12,840 bases of DNA from Carthagonibacter sp032251515. GTDB lineage: Bacteria > Gemmatimonadota > Gemmatimonadetes > Palauibacterales > Palauibacteraceae. Where the stretch lies: positions 1 to 12,840 of the forward strand of contig JAVVDU010000050.1 of NCBI GenBank assembly GCA_032251515.1. The letters are read 5' to 3'. Below are positions 5,789-12,840 of the stretch, piece by piece. Numbering within the stretch: position 1 is the first letter of the stretch; each line of letters starts with the position of its first letter. Below the pieces are notes generated by a model, which was given only the letters and a program-made list of their open reading frames with translations, was not told where the DNA came from and searched no databases. Made by a program: the position numbers and the translations under genes.

Positions 5789-7282
5789 TTGGGACTCACG
5801 GTCGAAGAGATCCGCGACCGCGCCGAGCGGCTCCGCTCGGCCCTCGTCGAGGAGATGCTGGAGGGGTTCACCGGCCGCAAGCCGTGGCCGGAGTACGCGC
5901 CGCTGTACGCGGGCCAGCGGGTCCTCGCGTGGGAGGCCAGCGCCCCCGTGATCGAGCGGGAGCTCGCTTCCTCCTCGGGCGAGCGGGAGCGCCGCCTGCG
6001 CCGGCTGCTCGCCTGGGCGGCCGAACACCAGGTCCGCGCCGCGACCGCCCCCCTGGACGACGAGTTCTCGCACTGGCACGCCACCGCGGCCGTCGACCTG
6101 GACGGCCGGCGCGTGCCGGTCGGCCAGCTCCGCTCGATGATCCAGGCCGAGCAGGACCGCGCGGCGCGCGACGAGCTGACGGAGGTCCGGGCGCAGGCGT
6201 GGGAGGAGGTCGGCCCGCTTCAGCTCGACCGCCTGAACCGCTGGCGCACGGCCGCCGCGGAACTGGGCTACGGCCCGTACCGGGAGGCGGTGCAGCGGCT
6301 CGGGGGCCTGAACCTCGCGCACCTGGCGAGCGAAGCGGAGCGCCTGCTCGCTGCGACCCGAGGCATCTTCGCGGTCGCCCTCGACCTGCACCTGGACCGC
6401 TGGCTGGGGCTCGCCAAGGGGGAGGCGAGGGCGCACGACATCGACTGGCTGAGCCGCATGGACTGGCTCGAGGCCCCCTGCGACGAGGCGACGATCCTCG
6501 CGGCGATCCGGCGAGACCTGGCGGCCATCGGGCTCGACCTGGAGGAGGACGGCCGCGTAGACCTCGACGTGGAGCCGTTCCCGGGCCCCGGGATGCGGGC
6601 GACCTGCGCGCCGGTGCGCGTGCCCGACCGCGTCGTCCTCTTCGTCACGCCGACCACGACCCCCAAGGCCTGCCGCTCCCTCCTGCGGGAGGTCGGCGAG
6701 GCGCTCCACTGGTCGCGCACCGACCCGTCGTTGCCGTTCGAGTACCGGGCGATCGGCGACGTGGCCGTGGCCGAGGCGGTGGGGTTCCTGTTCGCCGACC
6801 TGGCGGTGGACCGCGACTGGGTCCGGGAGGTCCGCGGCCTCGACGGACAACGCCTGGATGACTACCTGGAGGTCGCGGCCTTCCTGGATCTCTTCCACCT
6901 CCGCCGCGTGGCGGGACGCCTCCTGTTCGACATCGAGGTCTGCGTCAGCGAGCGCCCGGGCTCGCTCGGCCCCCGCTGGGCGGAGCGGATGGAGGAGGCG
7001 ACCGGCCTGCGGTACGACCCCCGCCTGTTCCTGGAGCGGATCGGCCAGCGACTCGGGACGGCGCGTGAGCTGCGGGCCCGCATCCTCGCGGCCCTGCTGG
7101 GACGGAGTCTGCGGGAGCGCTTCGGGGCCCGCTGGTATCGCGACCCCGGGGCGGGGGCCTTCCTGCGGAGCTGGATGGCGGGTGGATTGTCGCGGAACGC
7201 GGACGAGCGGGCGGCGCTGCTGGGCGTGGAGCGGTTGGGCACGGACCTCCTCGTGGACGGACTGCGGGAGCGGCTGGCGTGA
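5789..7282 (+). CDS. M3-family peptidase homologue with lost zinc site (pseudoenzyme)
   Basis: The 497-residue protein has the layout of M3 (thimet oligopeptidase / oligoendopeptidase type) metallopeptidases: a helical N-terminal lobe (EEMLEGFTGRKPWPEYAPLY), the catalytic helix region, and the C-terminal lobe with LFDIEVCV, MEEATGLRYDPRLFLERIG and LRERFGARWYRDPGAGAFLRS. Where the family has HExxH the sequence reads REVGEALH (Arg300, Glu301, Glu304), so both zinc-binding histidines are gone. The third ligand position, Glu329, is kept exactly 29 residues after position 300, as in thimet oligopeptidase. Hydrolysis is therefore unlikely; a binding, regulatory or scaffold role is possible. TTG 5789 is a weak start without a clear ribosome-binding site, but it precedes conserved N-terminal residues; ATG 5855 is the alternative. 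No signal peptide is seen. It overlaps the next gene by GTGA. Confidence 0.75.
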   Translation: MGLTVEEIRDRAERLRSALVEEMLEGFTGRKPWPEYAPLYAGQRVLAWEASAPVIERELASSSGERERRLRRLLAWAAEHQVRAATAPLDDEFSHWHATAAVDLDGRRVPVGQLRSMIQAEQDRAARDELTEVRAQAWEEVGPLQLDRLNRWRTAAAELGYGPYREAVQRLGGLNLAHLASEAERLLAATRGIFAVALDLHLDRWLGLAKGEARAHDIDWLSRMDWLEAPCDEATILAAIRRDLAAIGLDLEEDGRVDLDVEPFPGPGMRATCAPVRVPDRVVLFVTPTTTPKACRSLLREVGEALHWSRTDPSLPFEYRAIGDVAVAEAVGFLFADLAVDRDWVREVRGLDGQRLDDYLEVAAFLDLFHLRRVAGRLLFDIEVCVSERPGSLGPRWAERMEEATGLRYDPRLFLERIGQRLGTARELRARILAALLGRSLRERFGARWYRDPGAGAFLRSWMAGGLSRNADERAALLGVERLGTDLLVDGLRERLA

Positions 7283-8976
7283 GGCGGCGGGACGCCGCCG
7301 CGCTCCGGCTCCGCGGGTCTGCCGCCCGGTCCGCCGTGGCGCCGGCCGCGCCGGCCGCTCTCCTCGTCGCGCTCTTCCTCGCGGCCCCCCGGCCGGCGGC
7401 GGCGCAGGCGGAGGAGGGCGGTGACGCCGGGCCGGCGGACACAGCGCCCTTCCCGACGCCGGCCGAGCGGGCCGAGTGGCTCGCCTGGACCCCGGCCGAC
7501 TCCGTCGCCCCGTGGCTGGCCCGGCTCGCCGAGCGGACCGCCCCCGGCGTGCGAGCCACCGTCGACACCCTCGTGGTCCTCGTGCCCGGCGACGCGCCGG
7601 AAGGGCCGCCCTCCGGGCCGCCGGCCGTGGTGTCGGCCATCCGGCTCCGGGCCGCGGCGCCCGGCACCGCCGGCCACGATCCCCGCGCCGGCCGCGATCC
7701 CGAAGGCCCGCTTCGCGTCCTGGTCGTGGGCGGACAGCACGGCGACGAGCGTGCCGGGACCGAGGCGGCGCTGCTCCTGGCGCGCGACCTGGCGGCCGGT
7801 CCGCCGCCAGGCCTCCTCGCGGCACTCGACGTCACGGTCGTTCCCGCCCTCAACCCCGTCGGAATGCGCGCCGGCACCCGCGAGGACGGGCGGGGCGTGG
7901 ATCCGAACCGCGACCACGCGTCGCTCGCGACGCCGGCCGTGCGGGCCCTGTGGGCGCGCTTCGCCGCGCTCGAGCCGCACCTCGTCCTCGACCTGCACGA
8001 GATGGGGCCCACGCCCTACGAGGCGCAGGTGGGTCTGCCGACGCATCCGAACGTGGATCCCGAGCTCGTGCTCATCGGGCGGTATCGGCTGCTGCCCTGG
8101 GTGGTCCGCGAACTGGCGCGCGGGAACGTCCGCTTCCACGAGTACGTGGCCGAGAACCCGGATCCGGCTCGCGCGCCCGGCACGGCCGCGCCCGGCACGG
8201 CCGCGGCCGACACCTTCGCCTCGTTCGCCCCGCTGGCGGCGGACGACGCCCGCAACGCGTTCGCGCTGGCCGGCACGCTCTCCCTGCTCCTCGAGACGGC
8301 CTCCGACCGGGAGGTCCGGAGCCTGCGGGTGCGCACCGAGCGTCTGGTCCTGATGGCGCGCGGATTCCTGGGGGTCGCGGCGGGAGTCGCGGCGGAGCTG
8401 CGGGCCGTGACCCGCCGCGACCTGCGGACCGACCCGTCGCCCTTTCTCGCGCTCGCGGCGCGGTACGAGACCGATCCCGAGCGCCCGGTCCTGCGCTGGC
8501 TGGTGTGGGACGAGCGCGGCCGGGCCGTGCCCCGCGAGGTCGAGCGCTGGCGGTCCCGGGTGACGACGCTGGCCTCCCTGCCGCTTCCCGGCGCGTGGGC
8601 GATCCTCCCGGCCGGCCGCGACCTCGCGGAGCTCCTCGCCCGGCACGGGGCCCGGGTGGAGCGCCTCACCGCGCCCGTACGGCTGCGGGTGGGCACGTAC
8701 GGAGACGACCCGCGGGCGCCGCGCTTCGCGGAGCGCGAGCTGCCGGCGGGCACGTGGATCGTCCCGGCGGGTCAGCCGGCCCAGCGGCTCGTCTTCACCC
8801 TGGTGGAGCCGGGGTCGATGGATGCGCGCGGCCGCGATGGATCCCGCGGCCGAGGGGACGCGGCCGCCGCGGCCGGTGTCGACACCCGCGCGGCCGGAGC
8901 AGACCCGCCAGTCGTCCGCATCGAGGGCCCGCCCCCGGACCTGCCCACGGTCCCCGCCTTCGAAGGGCTGCCGTGA
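7279..8976 (+). CDS. Secreted M14-type zinc carboxypeptidase
   Basis: The 565-residue protein begins with an Arg-rich n-region and a hydrophobic core (APAALLVALFLAA) ending in AAAQA, a good signal peptide. The M14 catalytic set is complete: His154 and Glu157 in GGQHGDE, Asn210-Arg211 in DPNRDH for substrate carboxylate binding, His240 in DLHEMG as third zinc ligand, and Glu339 in LLLETASDRE as general base. Members remove C-terminal residues from peptides or cleave related amides; the specificity is not evident. The C-terminal third (from about residue 400) includes ELPAGTWIVPAGQPAQR, a domain often seen in large bacterial M14 proteins, and a final Pro/Ala/Gly-rich tail. GTG 7279 overlaps the stop of the M3 homologue, and its own stop overlaps the next GTG. 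It likely acts in the periplasm. Confidence 0.88.
   Translation: MRRRDAAALRLRGSAARSAVAPAAPAALLVALFLAAPRPAAAQAEEGGDAGPADTAPFPTPAERAEWLAWTPADSVAPWLARLAERTAPGVRATVDTLVVLVPGDAPEGPPSGPPAVVSAIRLRAAAPGTAGHDPRAGRDPEGPLRVLVVGGQHGDERAGTEAALLLARDLAAGPPPGLLAALDVTVVPALNPVGMRAGTREDGRGVDPNRDHASLATPAVRALWARFAALEPHLVLDLHEMGPTPYEAQVGLPTHPNVDPELVLIGRYRLLPWVVRELARGNVRFHEYVAENPDPARAPGTAAPGTAAADTFASFAPLAADDARNAFALAGTLSLLLETASDREVRSLRVRTERLVLMARGFLGVAAGVAAELRAVTRRDLRTDPSPFLALAARYETDPERPVLRWLVWDERGRAVPREVERWRSRVTTLASLPLPGAWAILPAGRDLAELLARHGARVERLTAPVRLRVGTYGDDPRAPRFAERELPAGTWIVPAGQPAQRLVFTLVEPGSMDARGRDGSRGRGDAAAAAGVDTRAAGADPPVVRIEGPPPDLPTVPAFEGLP
8173..8202 (+). repeat. In-frame 15-bp tandem duplication inside the M14 gene
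   Basis: Two perfect copies of GCGCCCGGCACGGCC (8173-8187 and 8188-8202) encode APGTA twice (residues 299-308), in a linker between the His240 region and catalytic Glu339. This looks like a slippage duplication in a flexible loop. Confidence 0.85.
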
Positions 8977-9938
8977 GGGCGGGCACCGCGCTCGGCCTCG
9001 CGGCGGGGCTCGTCGCCGCGGGCTGGGCGTGGACCCGGGCGATGACGGCCCGCAACGTCCGGCTGCGCCGTCCCCCGGCCCTCGACGCGGCGGGGCGGCC
9101 GTGGCCCGTCACCCGGTTCCGCTTCGCGGACGGCGCGGAGGTGGACCTGATCGTGGCGGGACGGGGACCGGTCCTCCTTCTCGTGCCCGGCGCCGACGGG
9201 ATGAAGGAGACGTGGCGCCACCAGCTCCCCGCCTTCGCGGCGCGCTACCGGGTGCTCGCCGCCGACGTCCGCTCCACGTTCGGGCCGGACGACACGTTCG
9301 ACCGCCTGGCCGCCGACGCGGTGGAGCTCCTGGACGCGCACGGGGCCGACACGGCCGCCGTGGTGGGCCAGAGCCTCGGGGGCGCGGTCGCCATGCGCCT
9401 CGCGGCGCGCCGCCCGGAGCGGGTGCGGGCCCTGGTGGTCGCGAACAGCCTGGCCCGCGTGTCCTACGAGCACGTGGGGCCGAACCGCACCCTGCTCGCG
9501 CCGCTGGCCATGGCCACGACGCGCTACCTGCCTACGCCGCTCGCCCGCGCGGCCGCCCGGATGTGGAGCCGCGCCGACGCCTGGATCTTCGATTCCTCGC
9601 CGGGCTCCGAGCGGGTGGTGGACTACGCCCTGTGGACGGGCCCGCGCACCGAGCGCCCCTCGGTCTCGGCGCGCCGGGTGGACCTCCTGAAGCGCGCGGA
9701 CCTGCGGCCCGAGCTGCCGTCGATCCGCGCGCCGACGCTCGTCGTGAAGGGGCCGCGCGACGCCTACACGCCGCCCTCCTGGGCCCGCGCCATCGCCGCG
9801 GCGATCCCGGGAGCCCGCTACGAGGAAGTGCCCGGCACGGGCCACTGCTCGCACATCAGCATGCCGGAGGCGTTCAACGCGCTGGTCCTCGACTGGCTCG
9901 CCGCGAACGACCCCGCCGGCGGAGAGGAGAGCGCGTGA
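8973..9938 (+). CDS. Membrane-anchored alpha/beta hydrolase
   Basis: The 321-residue protein has a single N-terminal hydrophobic segment (residues about 4-20, GTALGLAAGLVAAGWAW), which suggests a membrane anchor facing the periplasm. The alpha/beta-hydrolase core follows: VLLLVPGADGMKETW as the oxyanion region, the nucleophile elbow GQSLGG with Ser134, a helical cap around residues 165-225, the acid Asp263 in VVKGPRDAYTPP, and the base His291 in GTGHCSH. The triad is complete, so an active esterase, lipase or peptidase-like enzyme is expected; the substrate is unknown. GTG 8973 is chosen because it overlaps the M14 stop (GTGA) and gives the anchor. It is in turn overlapped by the transporter gene, so all three are likely made together. 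Confidence 0.87.
   Translation: MRAGTALGLAAGLVAAGWAWTRAMTARNVRLRRPPALDAAGRPWPVTRFRFADGAEVDLIVAGRGPVLLLVPGADGMKETWRHQLPAFAARYRVLAADVRSTFGPDDTFDRLAADAVELLDAHGADTAAVVGQSLGGAVAMRLAARRPERVRALVVANSLARVSYEHVGPNRTLLAPLAMATTRYLPTPLARAAARMWSRADAWIFDSSPGSERVVDYALWTGPRTERPSVSARRVDLLKRADLRPELPSIRAPTLVVKGPRDAYTPPSWARAIAAAIPGARYEEVPGTGHCSHISMPEAFNALVLDWLAANDPAGGEESA
9921..9929 (+). promoter_or_regulatory. Shine-Dalgarno sequence for the NSS transporter
   Basis: GGAGAGGAG sits five bases before GTG 9935, inside the end of the hydrolase gene. It is one of the clearest ribosome-binding sites in the window and supports a GTG start within the 4-nt overlap. Confidence 0.7.
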
Positions 9939-11550
9939 CGAAGACCTTCTCGTCCCGCTGGGGCACGATGCTCGTGATGCTCGGCATGGCCGTGGGGACC
10001 GGGAACATCTGGCGCTTCCCGCGCGTGGCGGCGAGCAACGGCGGCGGCGCCTTCCTCATCGCGTGGGCCGTGTTCCTGCTCCTGTGGTCCGTGCCGCTGA
10101 TCCTCGTGGAGTTCGCCATGGGCCGCGAGGCGAGGCGCGGGCCGATCGGCGCGTTCGCCTCGCTGGTGGGGCGCAGGTACGCGTGGATGGGCGCATGGGT
10201 CGCGTTCACGGCCACGGCGATCATGTTCTACTACTCGGTCGTGATGGGCTGGACGCTCCGCTACCTGTGGGGCGCGCTCACCGGGTCGATCCCCATGACC
10301 TCCCCCGAAGCGGCGACCGCGTTCTGGGAGAGTTACGTGGGGTCGGGGGCCGCCGTGGCCACGCACGCGCTGGCGCTGGGCCTCGGCGTGCTCGTCGTGG
10401 CCGGCGGGGTGCGCGGCATCGAGCGGGTGGTGCGCATCCTCGTGCCCGGGCTCTTCCTGCTCGTGCTGGTGCTCGCGGTGCGGGCCGTGACCCTGCCGGG
10501 CGCCGAGCGAGGGCTCGCCTTCCTGTTCCAGCCGCAGTGGAGCGACCTGCTGCAGGCGCGGGTGTGGGTGGAGGCCCTCACCCAGAACGCGTGGGACACG
10601 GGAGCGGGCTGGGGCCTGATCCTCGCCTACGCCGTCTATCTGCGCGAGCGCGAGGACACCACGCTGAACGCCTTCGTGCTGGGGTTCGGCAACAACACGG
10701 TGTCGCTGCTCGCCGGCATCATGGTGCTGTGCACGGCGTNNNNNNNNNNNNNNNNNNNNNNNNNNNNNNNNNNNNNNNNNNNNNNNNNNNNNNNNNNNNN
10801 NNNNNNNNNNNNNNNNNNNNNNNNNNNNNNNNNNNNNNNTTCGGCAACAACACGGTGTCGCTGCTCGCCGGCATCATGGTGCTGTGCACGGCGTTCGCGA
10901 TCCTGCCCGATGCGGCCGACACCATGGTCGGCGCGGGCAACGAGGGGCTCACGTTCATCTGGGTGCCGCAGCTCTTCTCCCGCATCCCGGGCGGCGCCGC
11001 GTTCATGGTCTTCTTCTTCCTCGCCCTGTTCTTCGCGGCGTGGAGCAGCCTGATCGCGATGATCGAGCTCGCCACCCGCGTGCTCCTCGACGCGGGGCTC
11101 ACGCGGCGGCGGGCCGTGCCGCTCGTCGCGGCGGCCGGCTTCCTGCTGGGGCTCCCTTCTGCCCTGTCGATCGAGTTCTTCCGCAACCAGGACTGGGTCT
11201 GGGGGGTAGGCCTGATGCTGTCCGGCCTGTTCTTCGCGACCGGCGTCCTGCGCTACGGGGCGGACCGTTTCCGGACCGTGCTCGTGAACCGGTCCGGCAA
11301 CGACCTGCGGATCGGACGCTGGTGGAACGTGGCGATCGGCTTCGTGGCGCTCGAGGCGGTCGTGCTCCTGGCCTGGTGGATGCGCCAGGCCGTGAACCCG
11401 GAGGACCTGTGGGCCACGCTCACGCCGTTCTCGAGCTTCAACGTGGGGACGGTGCTCGTGCAGTGGGCGATCGCCCTCGTCGCGTTCCTCCTCCTGAACC
11501 CGCTGCTGGCCCGTCGCTTCGCCGGCGCGCCGGTGGAGGAAGAGCCTTGA
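9935..11550 (+). CDS. Neurotransmitter:sodium symporter (NSS) family transporter, split by assembly gap
   Basis: This LeuT-fold, Na+-coupled transporter probably imports amino acids across the cytoplasmic membrane. TM1 is typical: GMAVGTGNIWRFP followed by NGGGAFLIAW. TM3 has MFYYSVVMGWTLRYLWG, TM6 has QNAWDTGAGWG (residues 217-227), TM7 has FGNNTVS (251-257), and TM8 has FFAAWSSLIAM with the Ser pair expected for the second sodium site. The coding frame changes across the 100-N gap, but the 55 bases on each side of it are identical. Collapsing one copy and the Ns gives one uninterrupted frame of 486 residues with about 11-12 membrane segments, normal for bacterial NSS proteins. GTG 9935 overlaps the hydrolase stop. 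Sequence alone does not settle substrate. Family assignment is very secure. Confidence 0.93.
10685..10739 (+). repeat. Left copy of the 55-bp sequence flanking the gap
   Basis: These 55 bases, starting TTCGGCAACAACACGG, are identical to 10840-10894 across the N run. The duplication is best read as a contig-end k-mer overlap, not a biological repeat. Confidence 0.95.
10740..10839. other. Assembly gap of 100 Ns (artefactual)
   Basis: Exactly 100 Ns, the conventional unknown-size gap, lie inside the NSS gene. Both sides carry the same 55-mer, so the contigs actually overlap and no sequence is missing. Removing 155 bp restores the reading frame. Confidence 0.95.
10840..10894 (+). repeat. Right copy of the 55-bp sequence flanking the gap
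   Basis: Identical to 10685-10739. It encodes the same TM7 segment (FGNNTVSLLAGIMVLCTA) a second time, and a real transporter would contain that segment once. Confidence 0.95.
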
Positions 11551-11554
11551 TCCG

Positions 11555-12085
11555 ATGAGCGGCACGATGGACCGGCCGGCCACTGACGTCCCCGTGGTCT
11601 CCGAGGCGGACTTCCGCCACGCCCTCGCCGAATTGGCGGGCGGCGTGGTGCTGGTGACGGCGACGGGGGAGGACGGAAGGGGTCACGGCTGTACGGCGAC
11701 CTCGGTGTGCTCCGTGTCGCTGTCGCCGCCGCTCGTGCTCGCCTGCCTGACGCGCGACTCGGCGACGCGCGAGGCGATCCGGGCCACGGGCCGCTTCGCC
11801 CTGAACCTCCTCGCGGCCGGCCAGGAGGATCTCTCCGACCGCTTCGCCCGCGCCGCGGCGGACAAGTTCGACGGCGTGGCCCACCGGCCCGGCACGCTTG
11901 GCGTGCCGCTGGTGGACGGCTGTCTCGCGGCCTGCGAGTGCGAGGTCGAGCGGACGGTCGCGGCCGGCGACCACGACGTGGTGATCGGCCGGGTGGTGCG
12001 CGCGGAGGCCGGGAGCGCGGTCGGCCGGAAGCCGCTCGTGTGGTTCCGGCGCGGCTACGCGGACACGCGGGAGCCGGACGGGTGA
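11555..12085 (+). CDS. Flavin reductase-like, FMN-binding split-barrel protein
   Basis: The 176-residue size and sequence match the flavin reductase-like domain family (HpaC / ActVB type). Visible motifs are FRHALAELAGGVVLVTATG at residues 20-38, CTATSVCSVSLSPPLVLACL at 46-65 (the flavin-binding core), RFALNLLAAGQEDLSDRFA, DKFDGV, and the C-terminal GDHDVVIGRVVRAE. Members reduce FMN or FAD with NAD(P)H, often to supply a partner monooxygenase, or simply bind flavin; no partner oxygenase is visible here. ATG 11555 lies four bases after the transporter stop. GGAGGA at 11535-11540 is rather far upstream (14 nt), so coupling with the upstream gene may help initiation; ATG 11567 is an alternative. 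It overlaps the next gene by GTGA. Confidence 0.87.
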   Translation: MSGTMDRPATDVPVVSEADFRHALAELAGGVVLVTATGEDGRGHGCTATSVCSVSLSPPLVLACLTRDSATREAIRATGRFALNLLAAGQEDLSDRFARAAADKFDGVAHRPGTLGVPLVDGCLAACECEVERTVAAGDHDVVIGRVVRAEAGSAVGRKPLVWFRRGYADTREPDG

Positions 12086-12789
12086 AGCTGGGTCGGTTCC
12101 GCGACCTCGCGCGGCGGATGTTCGACGAGATCCCGCCGGACTTCCGGGCCGGCGTGATCGACCTGGTGGTCGAGCCCGGGGCGCCCGGCCATCCGACGCT
12201 GCCCGGCATCTGGACGATGGGCGAGTGCCTGACGGAGGACTGGCCCGACGGCATGGGCGGGCTCGCCGAGGCGCAGTCGCGGATCTTCCTCTACCACGGC
12301 TCCTTCCGGGCCATCGCCGCCGAGGATCCCACCTTCGACTGGGAAGCGGAGCTGTGGGAGACGATCGTCCACGAGCTCCTGCACCACCGCGAGGCGGCGG
12401 CGTCGCAGGGCGCCCTCGACGAGTTCGACTGGGCCGTGGATCAGAACTTCCAGCGGCAGCTCGGGCTGCCGTTCGATCCCGACTTCTGGCGCGCCGTGCC
12501 GGCGGACGAGGACGGGGCGGTGCGGCTCGAGGGGGAGACGTTCGTCGAGGCCCGCCCCGGCCCCGGCGAGCGGGTCGCCCGCTTCGCGTGGCGCGGCGAC
12601 GCGTGGACGATCCGCGTGCCGCCCGAGGTGGACGGGGCCTTCATCCAGGTCCGTAACCTGGCGGGCGGCCGCCTGTGGGTGGTGCTGCGCCGCCGCCGCT
12701 CCGCGTGGCGGCGCCTCGCCGGCCCGGCGGCGCGCATCCTCGCCGATCCCCTCGAACGGCGCGCCCTGCCCGCCCCGCCCGCCCAATGA
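12082..12789 (+). CDS. Small zincin-type metallopeptidase-like protein
   Basis: The 235-residue protein starts with RFRDLARRMFDEIPPDFRAG and has RIFLYHGSFRAI, then the helix WETIVHELLHHREAA with an HExxH motif (His97, Glu98, His101). This layout resembles the small 'possible zinc metallopeptidase' family (zincin_1 / minimal MMP-like, PF06262 as I recall it). In that family HExxH is usually followed by a glycine and a downstream acidic residue. Here the follow-on residues are HRE, giving HExxHxxE with Glu104, so the third ligand is uncertain. The C-terminal 80 or so residues (FVEARPGPGERVARFAWRG onward) form an extra, beta-rich-looking extension, longer than the minimal family. There is no signal peptide, so it is probably cytoplasmic. 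GTG 12082 overlaps the flavin reductase stop. Activity and substrate are unknown. Confidence 0.7.
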   Translation: MKLGRFRDLARRMFDEIPPDFRAGVIDLVVEPGAPGHPTLPGIWTMGECLTEDWPDGMGGLAEAQSRIFLYHGSFRAIAAEDPTFDWEAELWETIVHELLHHREAAASQGALDEFDWAVDQNFQRQLGLPFDPDFWRAVPADEDGAVRLEGETFVEARPGPGERVARFAWRGDAWTIRVPPEVDGAFIQVRNLAGGRLWVVLRRRRSAWRRLAGPAARILADPLERRALPAPPAQ

Positions 12790-12840
12790 TGCTCGGGAGC
12801 TTCGGCATCGGCCGCTGGCTGGGGTTCCGGATCCGCATCG
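12786..12840 (+). CDS. Start of a probable M50 site-2-protease-like gene
   Basis: Only 18 codons are in the window, from ATG 12786 (a second ATG follows at 12789). They read MMLGSFGIGRWLGFRIRI. The pattern 'short hydrophobic, LGR-W/F-x-G-x-x-(I/V)-(R/K)-(I/V)' is common at the N-terminus of membrane-embedded M50 site-2 proteases, which cleave within membranes, but 18 residues are little to go on. ATG 12786 overlaps the preceding stop as ATGA, so the gene belongs to the same run. Confidence 0.45.
   Translation, partial: MMLGSFGIGRWLGFRIRI

Noticed and set aside
5567..7825. 752-codon open frame on the minus strand
   Set aside because: Low-complexity Arg/Ala/Pro translation antisense to the end of glyQS, the M3 homologue and the M14 gene, all of which have clear family motifs.
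6862..8646. 594-codon open frame on the minus strand
   Set aside because: It mirrors the M3 and M14 coding regions. The protein has no hydrophobic core pattern or motif.
7476..8972. Long plus-strand frame upstream of the alpha/beta hydrolase
   Set aside because: It is open only because stops are rare. Residues before GTG 8973 are Arg-rich shadow of the M14 gene; hydrolase homology begins at 8973.
10685..10894. A true duplication of the TM7 segment or an internal insertion
   Set aside because: The two copies are perfect to the base, each abuts the N run, and collapsing them restores a normal-length transporter.
1..12840. CRISPR arrays, tRNA or rRNA genes, insertion sequences, phage or defence genes
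   Set aside because: I looked on both strands and saw no repeat-spacer pattern, cloverleaf or rRNA-like stretch, transposase or known defence domain.

Overview
The window is about 72% GC by eye. Start codons are mostly GTG or ATG, with one TTG, and many genes overlap by 4 nt. Gene content (a leishmanolysin-like lipoprotein remnant, a propeller plus thioredoxin-like pair, glycerate kinase, single-chain glycyl-tRNA synthetase, several metallopeptidase-fold proteins and an NSS transporter) suggests an environmental high-GC bacterium. Gemmatimonadota is my best guess, but no rRNA or marker gene here proves it. A run of exactly 100 Ns flanked by identical 55-mers shows the sequence is a scaffolded short-read, probably metagenomic, assembly.

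Region 1 (1-1611) is a worn stretch. It holds the C-terminal part of a YVTN-type beta-propeller, then the first part of a leishmanolysin-like lipoprotein knocked out of frame at a seven-G tract. That remnant runs straight into the 3' part of an unrelated propeller-like reading frame. This in turn overlaps (ATGA) a membrane-anchored thioredoxin-like gene whose second half lies in another frame. Codon use here is less GC-biased than in the rest of the window.

Region 2 (1651-4231) holds a membrane acyltransferase-3 gene on the minus strand, divergent from a plus-strand glycerate kinase. They share a 139-bp spacer with a possible leaderless promoter for the acyltransferase.

Region 3 (4291-12840) starts with a plausible promoter and single-chain glycyl-tRNA synthetase. 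After a 47-nt spacer with a hairpin comes a tight plus-strand run: an M3-peptidase homologue that has lost both zinc-binding histidines, a secreted M14 carboxypeptidase, an anchored alpha/beta hydrolase, an NSS Na+/amino-acid symporter, a flavin reductase-like protein, a small HExxH zincin, and the start of what looks like an M50 site-2 protease. Five of the six junctions in this run are 4-nt overlaps and the other is a 4-nt gap, so co-transcription and coupled translation are likely. The content suggests peptide breakdown and amino-acid uptake, but that link is inferred from context.

The most interesting single gene is the M3 homologue. It keeps the family's exact motif spacing and both conserved glutamates, but HExxH has become RExxE through changes of at least two bases per codon. 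This points to a genuine pseudoenzyme and not a sequencing error. I saw no tRNA, rRNA, CRISPR array, insertion sequence or phage gene. There is no gene-free stretch longer than 300 bases.
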